Below, piece by piece: positions 7,674 through 13,724 of a DNA stretch of 16,195 nucleotides (the first letter of the stretch is position 1; the number at the start of each line of letters is the position of its first letter). The notes under the pieces were generated by a model. The model was not told the DNA's origin. It saw nothing but the letters and a program-made list of their open reading frames with translations, and did no database searches. The DNA comes from Clostridiales bacterium UBA5446 (GTDB lineage Bacteria; Bacillota; Clostridia; Oscillospirales; Oscillospiraceae). Location of the stretch: positions 18,695 to 34,889 of the forward strand of contig DIRC01000051.1 in the NCBI GenBank assembly GCA_002427465.1. The letters are read 5' to 3'. Position numbers and translations under genes: made by a program.

Positions 7674-8153
7674 TCATATCGTCAGGTCGTTCTCGGACTT
7701 CATGTCCGAGGCTTTTTTTGTCAGGTGGGACAGGGCTGCGCTGGCCACGGTGAAGCAAAAGCCCATAAAGACGATGCACATGGTTATAAAAAGAATGTCA
7801 AAGCTCAGCATATCCAGAGCCAGAAGCACAAGAGCCCCTGCCACATACAGGAGGGTGTCCAGCAGCGCCAGACGGCTGATTGTGCGTAGCCGCAGGGCGT
7901 TTTTCGCGCTGAAGCTGCAGTCGCGGCCGATGTCCGCAAAAGTTCGCCACGCCAGAATCAGGGAAACAAACACCGGGATAAACGTGATCTCAACAAAGAT
8001 CAGGCAGGGCAGGGACAAATCCTTATACCCGGGATTCGCGACGGCCAGTCTGGCAGCCTGCTCCGGCACAATCAGCAAAGCCAGCACCAGGCACGACGCG
8101 GCCAGGAGGAGGACAATGGCTTCCAGCCAGACCGAAAGTTCTTTTTGTTTCAA
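7674..8153 (-). CDS. DUF2975 membrane protein (YoaS-like)
   Basis: Integral membrane protein of 159 aa with four predicted helices: about 9-30, 46-68, 97-117 and 120-142, and a charged C-terminal tail. Length, topology and the start MKQKELSVWLEAI match DUF2975 proteins. Start choice: three in-frame TTG codons (8162, 8159, 8153) and no ATG are available. The TTG at 8153 is nine bases from AAGGGAG and gives the family-typical N-terminus, so it is preferred; the other two are only 0-3 bases from that site. It is first gene of the operon with the HTH and DUF4173 genes. The function of the family is unknown; pairing with the HTH gene suggests a membrane-linked signalling or stress role. Confidence 0.85.
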   Translation of the reverse strand: MKQKELSVWLEAIVLLLAASCLVLALLIVPEQAARLAVANPGYKDLSLPCLIFVEITFIPVFVSLILAWRTFADIGRDCSFSAKNALRLRTISRLALLDTLLYVAGALVLLALDMLSFDILFITMCIVFMGFCFTVASAALSHLTKKASDMKSENDLTI

Positions 8154-8162
8154 GGCCAACAA

Positions 8163-8177
8163 CTCCCTTCAAGGGAG
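8163..8177. repeat. 15-bp palindrome covering the DUF2975 ribosome binding site
   Basis: CTCCCTT-C-AAGGGAG on the plus strand. On the minus strand it lies from just after the -10 box through the Shine-Dalgarno AAGGGAG (8169-8163). It could be a repressor operator at the transcription start, or a hairpin (CTCCC/GGGAG, five-base loop) that masks the ribosome binding site if transcription begins early enough. Position suggests autoregulation by the HTH protein. Confidence 0.4.
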
Positions 8178-8206
8178 AGTATACTACCAGGTTTTATGAA
8201 AAGCAA
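8178..8206 (-). promoter_or_regulatory. Probable sigma-A promoter of the DUF2975-HTH-DUF4173 operon
   Basis: Minus strand: -35 TTGCTT (8206-8201), 17-bp spacer, -10 TATACT (8183-8178). The -10 is good and the -35 weak. Transcription should begin near 8171, leaving a leader of about 18 bases. The -35 box lies within the left arm of the 22-bp inverted repeat. Confidence 0.6.
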
Positions 8207-8246
8207 GAAATATTTATCGAATAACGATAAATATTTCTTGCTTTTC
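8198..8246. repeat. Perfect 22-bp inverted repeat with 5-base loop
   Basis: Left arm 8198-8219 begins GAAAAGCAAGAAATAT and ends TTATCG; the right arm 8225-8246 is its exact reverse complement; the spacer is AATAA. It is AT-rich in a GC-rich setting and lies between divergent operons (DUF2975 leftward, spoIIA rightward). The left arm contains the -35 of the leftward promoter. Neither side has a poly-T tail directly after it, so it is not a standard terminator. An operator (possibly two overlapping dyads around TATCG-AATAA-CGATA) or a very stable RNA hairpin are the best explanations. Confidence 0.9.
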
Positions 8247-8339
8247 GGCATAACATCTTTTGCTTCACCCGCGACAGTCTTCGACAGGTTTCCTGTGGCG
8301 CCCATGGGTAAAATAAAGGATAAAAGGGAGGGCGCACTC

Positions 8340-8657
8340 ATGAAAATCATTGAAAAATATTCGTCGGGCCGCCTGGTTTTGCGTATGAGCGGAGAATTGG
8401 ATCATCATGACGCCCGCGCTGCCATGCGAACGATAGACGGGCTCATCGACGAGTATCTGCCGCGTGATGCCGTGCTGGACATGTCCGGCCTGACGTTCAT
8501 GGACAGTTCGGGAATCGCCCTGATTCTGAAGGTCGAGCGGCGCATGCGCGAGATCGGCGGGCGCGCGTTTATTGAGAATCCCGCGAAGCAGCCGCTTCGC
8601 GTCATAGACGCCTCGGGCATAGACAGAATGATACCGATAAGGGAGGAGCACGCATGA
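8340..8657 (+). CDS. spoIIAA: Anti-sigma F factor antagonist SpoIIAA
   Basis: STAS-domain protein of 105 aa. In its unphosphorylated form it binds SpoIIAB and frees sigma F in the forespore; SpoIIAB phosphorylates it and SpoIIE dephosphorylates it. RLVLRMSGELDHHDAR (residues 11-26) contains the ELDHH signature typical of SpoIIAA, and MDSSGIAL (54-61) holds the phosphoacceptor serine, most likely S57. The ATG at 8340 has GGGAGG eight bases upstream. The frame is open back to 8145, but those upstream codons lie in the intergenic repeat. It overlaps spoIIAB by four bases (ATGA). I could not find a convincing sigma-H or sigma-A promoter upstream. Confidence 0.95.
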   Translation: MKIIEKYSSGRLVLRMSGELDHHDARAAMRTIDGLIDEYLPRDAVLDMSGLTFMDSSGIALILKVERRMREIGGRAFIENPAKQPLRVIDASGIDRMIPIREEHA

Positions 8658-9094
8658 AATCCGAAAACTACATAAAGCTTGAGTTTCCGAGCCGCAGCGT
8701 AAACGAGAGCTTTGCACGGTCCGCAGCGGCGGCCTTCGCCGCGCAGCTTGACCCCACGCTGGAAGAGGTGGGGGATATCAAGACGGCGGTGTCCGAGGCA
8801 GTAACGAACACCATCGTTCACGGCTATCCGGACAGTATCGGCAAGGTGACGCTTCGCGCCCGCATCATGGGAGGCGGGCGGATTGAGATAGTAGTCAAGG
8901 ACTGGGGGCGGGGCATTGAGGACGTGTCCAAGGCCAGGGAGCCCCTGTTCACCACGGGCGGGGAGGAACGCAGCGGAATGGGCTTTACCATTATGGAAAG
9001 CTTTATGGACAAGCTCCATGTCCGTTCGTCTCCCGGGCACGGCACAACGGTGACTATGGTTAAGGCGATCAAGCCTAAAAAACTGGGAAGATGA
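8654..9094 (+). CDS. spoIIAB: Anti-sigma F factor / serine kinase SpoIIAB
   Basis: GHKL-fold protein of 146 aa that holds sigma F inactive and phosphorylates SpoIIAA on serine using ATP. The N-box is E48-AVTN52 in AVSEAVTNTIVHGYP, the G1 box DWGRGI is at 83-88, and the G2 box GMGFTIM starts at 108. These form the ATP site. Length matches SpoIIAB. It is coupled to both neighbours by ATGA overlaps (8654-8657 with spoIIAA, 9091-9094 with sigF), which suits the fixed stoichiometry this switch needs. The related RsbW of the sigma B system is the only alternative; gene order and the SpoIIAA signature favour SpoIIAB. Confidence 0.95.
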   Translation: MKSENYIKLEFPSRSVNESFARSAAAAFAAQLDPTLEEVGDIKTAVSEAVTNTIVHGYPDSIGKVTLRARIMGGGRIEIVVKDWGRGIEDVSKAREPLFTTGGEERSGMGFTIMESFMDKLHVRSSPGHGTTVTMVKAIKPKKLGR

Positions 9095-9801
9095 CCGAAG
9101 AAACAATCAAATGCCTCCGGTCGGCGCAGAAGGGCGACAGGGAAGCGGCGGAACGGATGGTCGTTGAAAACTCCGGCCTTATATGGAGCATAGCAAGGCG
9201 TTATTTTGGGCGGGGGATAGATTCCGACGACCTGTACCAACTGGGCTGCGTGGGATTTCTTAAGGCCATAGAGGGATATGACGAAAGCTACGGCACGCAG
9301 TTTTCCACCTATGCGGTGCCGAAAATTTCCGGAGAGATACGGCGGTTCATGCGGGACGACGGCGCGGTCAAGGTTAGCCGCGGCGTAAAGGAACGAGCCC
9401 AAACCATCAAGGCTGCCCGGCTTGTGCTGGAGCAGCGCCTTGGACGGGAACCGGCAATCTCGGAGATATCGGACGAAACGGGTATAGATGCGGAGGATAT
9501 CGCCATAGCCGAAACAGCAACGCGGCCCGCCGAGTCCCTGCAGCACGAAACCGGTGAGGACGGTTTCACACTTGAGCAGGTGCTGGGGGATTATGGGCAG
9601 GAGGAACGGGTTGTGGAGCAGGTTTCGCTCCGAGAGGCGATGCAGGCGCTGCCCGAGCGGGAGCGCCAGGTGATTGCCCTGCGTTTTTTCCATGATATGA
9701 CGCAGGCGAATGCGGCGCGGGTGCTGGGGGTATCCCAGGTTCAGATATCTCGGCTTGAACGGCGGGCCGTGGAACGGATGCGCGATTTGTTGGCGTATTA
9801 G
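9091..9801 (+). CDS. sigF: RNA polymerase sporulation sigma factor sigma F
   Basis: Sigma-70 family factor of 236 aa, the first forespore-specific sigma factor. Region 2 includes LIWSIARRYFGRGIDSDDLYQLG (shown in two parts: LIWSIARRYFGR and DSDDLYQLGCVGFLKAI) and FSTYAVPKISGEIRRFMRDD. VKVSRGVKE opens region 3, LEQRLGREPAISEIS is the region 3 HTH, and the C-terminal region 4 HTH is MTQANAARVLGVSQVQISRLERRAVERM (core GVSQVQISRLERRA). The wording around YAVPKISGEIRR is shared by the sigma F/G/B group; the spoIIA gene order identifies it as sigma F. The ATG overlaps the spoIIAB stop. An intrinsic terminator follows after 52 bases. Confidence 0.95.
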   Translation: MTEETIKCLRSAQKGDREAAERMVVENSGLIWSIARRYFGRGIDSDDLYQLGCVGFLKAIEGYDESYGTQFSTYAVPKISGEIRRFMRDDGAVKVSRGVKERAQTIKAARLVLEQRLGREPAISEISDETGIDAEDIAIAETATRPAESLQHETGEDGFTLEQVLGDYGQEERVVEQVSLREAMQALPERERQVIALRFFHDMTQANAARVLGVSQVQISRLERRAVERMRDLLAY

Positions 9802-9853
9802 AGCGGGCCTGGACGGCGTGCTTCAGTATTATTGCTGAAAATATCGGGTTTGG

Positions 9854-9884
9854 GGCGGACGGATTTTCCGTCCGCCTTGTCTTG
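9854..9884 (+). terminator. Intrinsic terminator of the spoIIA operon
   Basis: Stem GGCGGACGG (9854-9862) with CCGTCCGCC (9868-9876), loop ATTTT, followed by TTGTCTTG. The stem is strong and the T-tract is interrupted, so termination may be partial. Confidence 0.75.
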
Positions 9885-9890
9885 CCCGCC

Positions 9891-9919
9891 TTGTTTCCTG
9901 ACACCGGGCATGTTAGAAT
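9891..9919 (+). promoter_or_regulatory. Promoter of the helicase gene, close to the start codon
   Basis: -35 TTGTTT (9891-9896), 17-bp spacer, -10 TAGAAT (9914-9919) with an extended TG at 9911-9912. The predicted start (9925-9928) falls on or next to the ATG at 9928, so this transcript may be leaderless. Confidence 0.6.
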
Positions 9920-9927
9920 ACTAGATT

Positions 9928-12288
9928 ATGACGAAAGAATTTGAAAAACGATATATTCAGGCGCGCAAAAAGGTCATTGAGGCTGATTTTGAGCGTCTTA
10001 ATCCCATGCAGCGGGAGGCTGTCATGGCGACGGAGGGGTCGCTTCTCATCCTGGCGGGGGCGGGCAGCGGCAAAACAACGGTGCTGATAAACCGCATCGC
10101 CAACCTGCTGAGGTACGGGCGTGCCTCGGATTCGCAGGAAGTGCCGCCGGACGCTACGGAGCGTGATTTGGAGATTCTTGAGGCGGGGCCGTCCGACGAA
10201 GCCCGGGCGCTGGCCGCGCTGGATAAAGTTGAGCCATGGCGGATCATTGCTATTACGTTTACGAACAAAGCTGCGGACGAGCTGAAAAACCGACTGGAGG
10301 CCATGCTTGGGGACGGCGCCAACGACGTTTGGGCGCGGACCTTCCATTCCGCCTGTGTGCGGATACTGCGGCGGGACGCGGACAAGCTGGGGTACCCGAA
10401 GGATTTCGCCATTTATGATACCACGGACAGGCTGTCGGTGATGAAGGACATTATCCGCGGAATGGATCTTGACGACAAGATATACCCGCCCAAAGCCGTG
10501 CTGGACAAGCTGGACTCTGCCAGGAACGACCAGTTGTCGCCGGCGGACTTCGAGGCCAGATACGGCAGCTCCGGAGATCCGCGCCTGCGTAAGATCGCGG
10601 AGATCTACAAGGCGTATGCCAAGCGGCTTTTCTCTGCGGGCGCTATGGATTTTGACGACCTGCTTTATAATACCGCCCGGCTTTTCCGGGAGTATCCCGA
10701 TGTGCTTTCTCACTATCAGAGGCAGTTTCGGTATGTGCTGATCGACGAATACCAGGATACGAACAATCTTCAGTACATTCTGGCTTCCGCGCTGGCGGGG
10801 GGCTGGGGCAATATCTGTGTGGTGGGGGACGACGACCAGAGCATCTATAAGTTTCGCGGCGCCACCATTGAAAATATTCTGAACTTTGAAAAACAATACG
10901 CCGGCTGCCGGACAATCCGCCTGGAGCAGAACTATCGGAGCACCGGGCATATTTTGGAGGCCGCCAACGCCCTTATCGGCAACAATACCGAGCGCAAGGG
11001 AAAAACCCTCTGGACCAACGCGGGGGCAGGGGACAAAATCCTGATGTATGCCGCCCAGAATGAGGACGACGAGGCGCAGTTTATCGCCGCCCGGATCATG
11101 GAAGATTACGGAAAGGGCGGTAATTTCCGCGACAACGCGGTGCTGTACCGGATGAACGCCCAGTCCAACCGGCTGGAGTTCGCATTCAAGCGCAACGGCA
11201 TCCCATACAGGATCGTGGGCGGGATGCGCTTTTTCGACCGGGCCGAAATTAAGGATATGCTGTCGTATCTCTGGGCCATCCTTCGGCCGGAGGACGACCT
11301 GCGCCTGCGCCGCATTATCAACTCCCCCCAGCGGGGGATAGGCGACCGTACGGTAGAGACGGCCAGGGAAATCGCCGCCGGAGTCGGGCAATCCCTTTAC
11401 GCGGTGATTTCACGGGCAAATGAATATCCGGAACTTTCCCGGGCCGCCGCCAAGCTGATTTCTTTTACCACGATGATGGACGAGCTGCGGGTCCTGGCGG
11501 CGGAAGCGCCCATGGACGAGCTGTATGACGCGGTTATTGAACGCACGGGCTATATCCGCGCCCTTGAGAAGAAGCGAACCGACGAGAATCTAGGGCGAAT
11601 CGAGAACGTCAGGGAACTAAAAACCAACATACTCGGATATGCCCGGGAGACGGGGGACGCCTCCCTGGCCGGGTTTCTGGACGAGGTTTCCCTCTATACC
11701 GACCTGGACAGCTTGGACGCCGACACCGACTGTGCCGTGATGATGACCATGCACAGCGCAAAGGGGCTGGAATTTCCCAATGTGTTCATTGCCGGCGCGG
11801 AGGAAGGGATTTTTCCGGGCCTGCGCACCATCGGCAGCAGGGAGGACATGGAGGAAGAGCGCAGATTGTGCTACGTAGCCCTGACCCGGGCGAAACGCCG
11901 CCTGTATGTCACCTGTGCGCGGCAGCGCATGATATTCGGCCGTACCAGCCAGAACAGGCCGTCCCGGTTTTTGGGCGAGATCCCGGATGAACATATGGAC
12001 AGGGCGGGGTATCTGCCGCCCCGGAGCGCGTTCGGCGATCCCCGGCAGCCTGCTTTCATGGCGGCGCGGGAGAGTGTCGCCGCTAGTTCGGCAGTCAGGC
12101 CGGCGGCTCCGCCGGAAACCCTCGATTTTAAACTGGGTGACCGGATCGTCCATACCGCTTTCGGCCGGGGAGAGGTTACCAAGGTATCGCCCATGGGCGG
12201 AGACGCGCTGATTGAAATCACTTTTGACGGCATAGGCGTGAAGCGGCTCATGCTTCGGGCGGCCAGCAGTCATATGAAGAAGGAATAG
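9928..12288 (+). CDS. pcrA: ATP-dependent 3'-5' DNA helicase, PcrA/UvrD family
   Basis: Superfamily 1A helicase of 786 aa acting in nucleotide excision repair, replication restart and removal of recombinase filaments. Motifs in order: Q-motif LNPMQREAV (about 24-32), Walker A GAGSGKTT (44-51), Ia ITFTNKAADELKNRL (about 109-123), Walker B DEYQDTN (273-279), III GDDDQSIYKFRGA, IV around EQNYRST, V TMHSAKGLEFPNVFI, VI CYVALTRAKRRLYV. The C-terminal GDRIVHTAFGRGEV...GVKRLML is the Tudor-like domain that binds RNA polymerase in PcrA. A stretch of about 35 residues (64-102, with EVPPDATERDLEIL) separates motifs I and Ia, where B. subtilis PcrA has about five. No Shine-Dalgarno precedes the ATG at 9928, and no better start is visible. 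The transporter gene follows after 11 bases. Confidence 0.95.
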   Translation: MTKEFEKRYIQARKKVIEADFERLNPMQREAVMATEGSLLILAGAGSGKTTVLINRIANLLRYGRASDSQEVPPDATERDLEILEAGPSDEARALAALDKVEPWRIIAITFTNKAADELKNRLEAMLGDGANDVWARTFHSACVRILRRDADKLGYPKDFAIYDTTDRLSVMKDIIRGMDLDDKIYPPKAVLDKLDSARNDQLSPADFEARYGSSGDPRLRKIAEIYKAYAKRLFSAGAMDFDDLLYNTARLFREYPDVLSHYQRQFRYVLIDEYQDTNNLQYILASALAGGWGNICVVGDDDQSIYKFRGATIENILNFEKQYAGCRTIRLEQNYRSTGHILEAANALIGNNTERKGKTLWTNAGAGDKILMYAAQNEDDEAQFIAARIMEDYGKGGNFRDNAVLYRMNAQSNRLEFAFKRNGIPYRIVGGMRFFDRAEIKDMLSYLWAILRPEDDLRLRRIINSPQRGIGDRTVETAREIAAGVGQSLYAVISRANEYPELSRAAAKLISFTTMMDELRVLAAEAPMDELYDAVIERTGYIRALEKKRTDENLGRIENVRELKTNILGYARETGDASLAGFLDEVSLYTDLDSLDADTDCAVMMTMHSAKGLEFPNVFIAGAEEGIFPGLRTIGSREDMEEERRLCYVALTRAKRRLYVTCARQRMIFGRTSQNRPSRFLGEIPDEHMDRAGYLPPRSAFGDPRQPAFMAARESVAASSAVRPAAPPETLDFKLGDRIVHTAFGRGEVTKVSPMGGDALIEITFDGIGVKRLMLRAASSHMKKE

Positions 12289-12299
12289 GGCAGTGGAAA

Positions 12300-13202
12300 A
12301 TGGAGAAAAAAAACGCGATACTGGGAAGAGCCGCACTTCTGGCGACCACGTTTATCTGGGGTTCATCCTTTGTCATTCTTAAACGCACGCTGGACAGCAT
12401 ACCCGTGCTCTGGGTGCTGGCAATACGCTTTGGGGGCGCCGCGCTCCTGATGGCCATGATCGGATTCAGGGAGCTGAAGAAGCTTGACAGGCACTATCTG
12501 AAATACGGCGTTACGCTGGGCGTGGTGTTGTTTGCCAGCTATGTCCTGCAGACCTATGGGCTTGTCTATACCACCCCTGCGAAAAATTCTTTTCTGACGG
12601 CGACGTGCTGCGTGATCGTTCCGTTCCTCTGGTGGATATTCTTCAAAATACGCCCGGATCGCTACAATGTGGCCGCCGCCCTGATCTGTATTTTAGGCAT
12701 GGCCCTGGTGTCGTTTCAGGGCGAGATGACCGTCGGCATAGGGGACGGGCTGACGATGCTCTGCGGCTTCTTCTATGCGCTGCAGATCATCATTACCTCG
12801 CGGGCGGTGGAAGAACGCAGCGTGCTGCTCATCAATGTGCTGCAATTTACCGTTGTGGCCGTGCTGTGCGGGATCTTTGCGCCGTTCGTTTCGCCATTTC
12901 CCCGGAACGCGCCTGTCTCTGCCTGGCTGTCCATCGCATATTTATGCGTCATGTGTACGGCCGTGTGTTTCATGCTGCAGGGATACGGGCAGAAATACAC
13001 GCCGCCCCAGTCCACAGCCATCATCCTGACGCTGGAGTCCGTATTCGGAACGGCTATTTCATTGATTTTCTACGATGAGCAGATCACACTCAGGATTGCG
13101 CTGGGATTTATTATGATTTTTGTTTCAGTAATCATATCGGAAACGAAGCTGAGCTTTATTCAGCGACGGGAACGGCTTGCTGTTAAACAGGCGGAACAAT
13201 AA
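12300..13202 (+). CDS. EamA/DMT-superfamily transporter
   Basis: Membrane protein of 300 aa with about ten helices in two EamA repeats. The first repeat starts ATTFIWGSSFVILKRTLDSI and the second near MLCGFFYALQIIITSRAVEE; the last repeat contains STAIILTLESVFGTAISLI, a typical EamA segment. Members export amino acids or other metabolites, or take up small molecules; the substrate cannot be read from sequence. The ATG at 12300 is preceded by AATAGGG nine bases upstream, overlapping the helicase stop. It is probably co-transcribed with pcrA, though the pairing has no obvious functional logic. The stop is followed by a near-repeat of its own last bases (AGGCGGAACAATA then AGGCGGAGCAATA) and no clear terminator. 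Confidence 0.9.
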   Translation: MEKKNAILGRAALLATTFIWGSSFVILKRTLDSIPVLWVLAIRFGGAALLMAMIGFRELKKLDRHYLKYGVTLGVVLFASYVLQTYGLVYTTPAKNSFLTATCCVIVPFLWWIFFKIRPDRYNVAAALICILGMALVSFQGEMTVGIGDGLTMLCGFFYALQIIITSRAVEERSVLLINVLQFTVVAVLCGIFAPFVSPFPRNAPVSAWLSIAYLCVMCTAVCFMLQGYGQKYTPPQSTAIILTLESVFGTAISLIFYDEQITLRIALGFIMIFVSVIISETKLSFIQRRERLAVKQAEQ

Positions 13203-13227
13203 AAAGGCGGAGCAATATTTCGGCGGG

Positions 13228-13500
13228 CTATTCTTGGATTTTTTGCCTTTGGATTATGGGATGTAGGAACTGCAATTCACCGTCGCGCAGATGTATTCCC
13301 CAGACTCCAAAATACCGCTTAAGGTTCAGCTCGCCCAAGCGTAAGTCTTATCGCTATTCAGATGGGCATGTTCCGTGCCATTCGTCTGATATTCGTAAGC
13401 TGTAGGCCTTATGATCTGGTGCCCGTGCAATCTTGCTGGGGCCAAGTCCTCTGGCGCGCAGGGCAAAGAAACGCCGGGCAATAGGCGCGGGTTCCTCCGC
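13228..13500 (-). pseudogene. Decayed large serine recombinase fragment (frameshifted)
   Basis: Three minus-strand reading frames join into one recognisable stretch of the Recombinase domain of large serine recombinases (TnpX/Pin-like). Frame 1 (13497-13423) reads EEPAPIARRFFALRARGLGP then SKIAR, like the family segment in which Arg-Arg-Ile-Phe is followed by G-x-G-P-S-x-I-A. Frame 2 (13418-13329) reads RPTAYEYQTNGTEHAHLN then SDKTYAWAS, like the family TPTAYEYR...PYAW segment. Frame 3 (13338-13228) reads LNLKRYFGVWGIHLRDGEL and ends at TAG, like the ILERKEYLGHT region. At least two frameshifts are needed. The N-terminal catalytic resolvase domain and the C-terminus are absent. Family assignment rests on remembered motif patterns, not a search. 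Confidence 0.7.
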
Positions 13501-13582
13501 TTGGGGCCGCCGGGGCCTTTTTGAAAGCGGGCGCCAGAATGTGGCAAAAGAATATATAGATTTTCTTAATGCCAGGCAAGAA

Positions 13583-13614
13583 ATGCGCTGCCGATACATG
13601 TATCGACAGCGCAT
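13583..13614. repeat. 32-bp imperfect palindrome
   Basis: ATGCGCTG-C-CGATACATGTATCG-A-CAGCGCAT: symmetric except for one opposed pair (C13591 against A13606). The inner 14 bases are a perfect palindrome. It lies just upstream of the recombinase fragment. On the minus strand the stem is followed by TTTCTTG, so it might also act as a weak terminator for the CofE-like gene; a recombinase or regulator binding site is the other option. Confidence 0.8.
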
Positions 13615-13700
13615 CTGTAATTTATCTATTCAAGCGGTCATCGTTTGGCTATATGCTAAACAACTATGATTTTTGTAAACGCCACTATTGGAGAATTGCT

Positions 13701-13724
13701 AAAGGCCGCGCCTTTTTATTTATT
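13701..13724 (+). terminator. Plus-strand intrinsic terminator
   Basis: AAAGGC (13701-13706), loop CGC, GCCTTT (13710-13715), then TTATTTATT. The stem is short, but the T-rich tail is good. It sits just before the stop of the convergent CofE-like gene and would stop read-through coming from the helicase-transporter operon. Confidence 0.55.

Larger units (their letters stand above)
13203..13719. other. Gene-free interval with recombinase scar, palindrome and terminator
   Basis: 517 bases without an intact gene. It contains, left to right, a frameshifted fragment of a serine recombinase on the minus strand (13228-13500), a 32-bp imperfect palindrome (13583-13614) and a plus-strand terminator (13701-13724). 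Base composition turns AT-rich after about 13540. I see no tRNA or other RNA gene here. Together these suggest the edge of a decayed mobile element. Confidence 0.7.

Noticed and set aside
9822..9839. Small hairpin TTCAG/CTGAA after sigF
   Set aside because: Only five Watson-Crick pairs and no T-run; the stronger hairpin at 9854 better explains termination.
9913..11391. 492-codon minus-strand open frame
   Set aside because: Antisense to pcrA, which carries all helicase motifs; length is a by-product of GC-rich codon usage.
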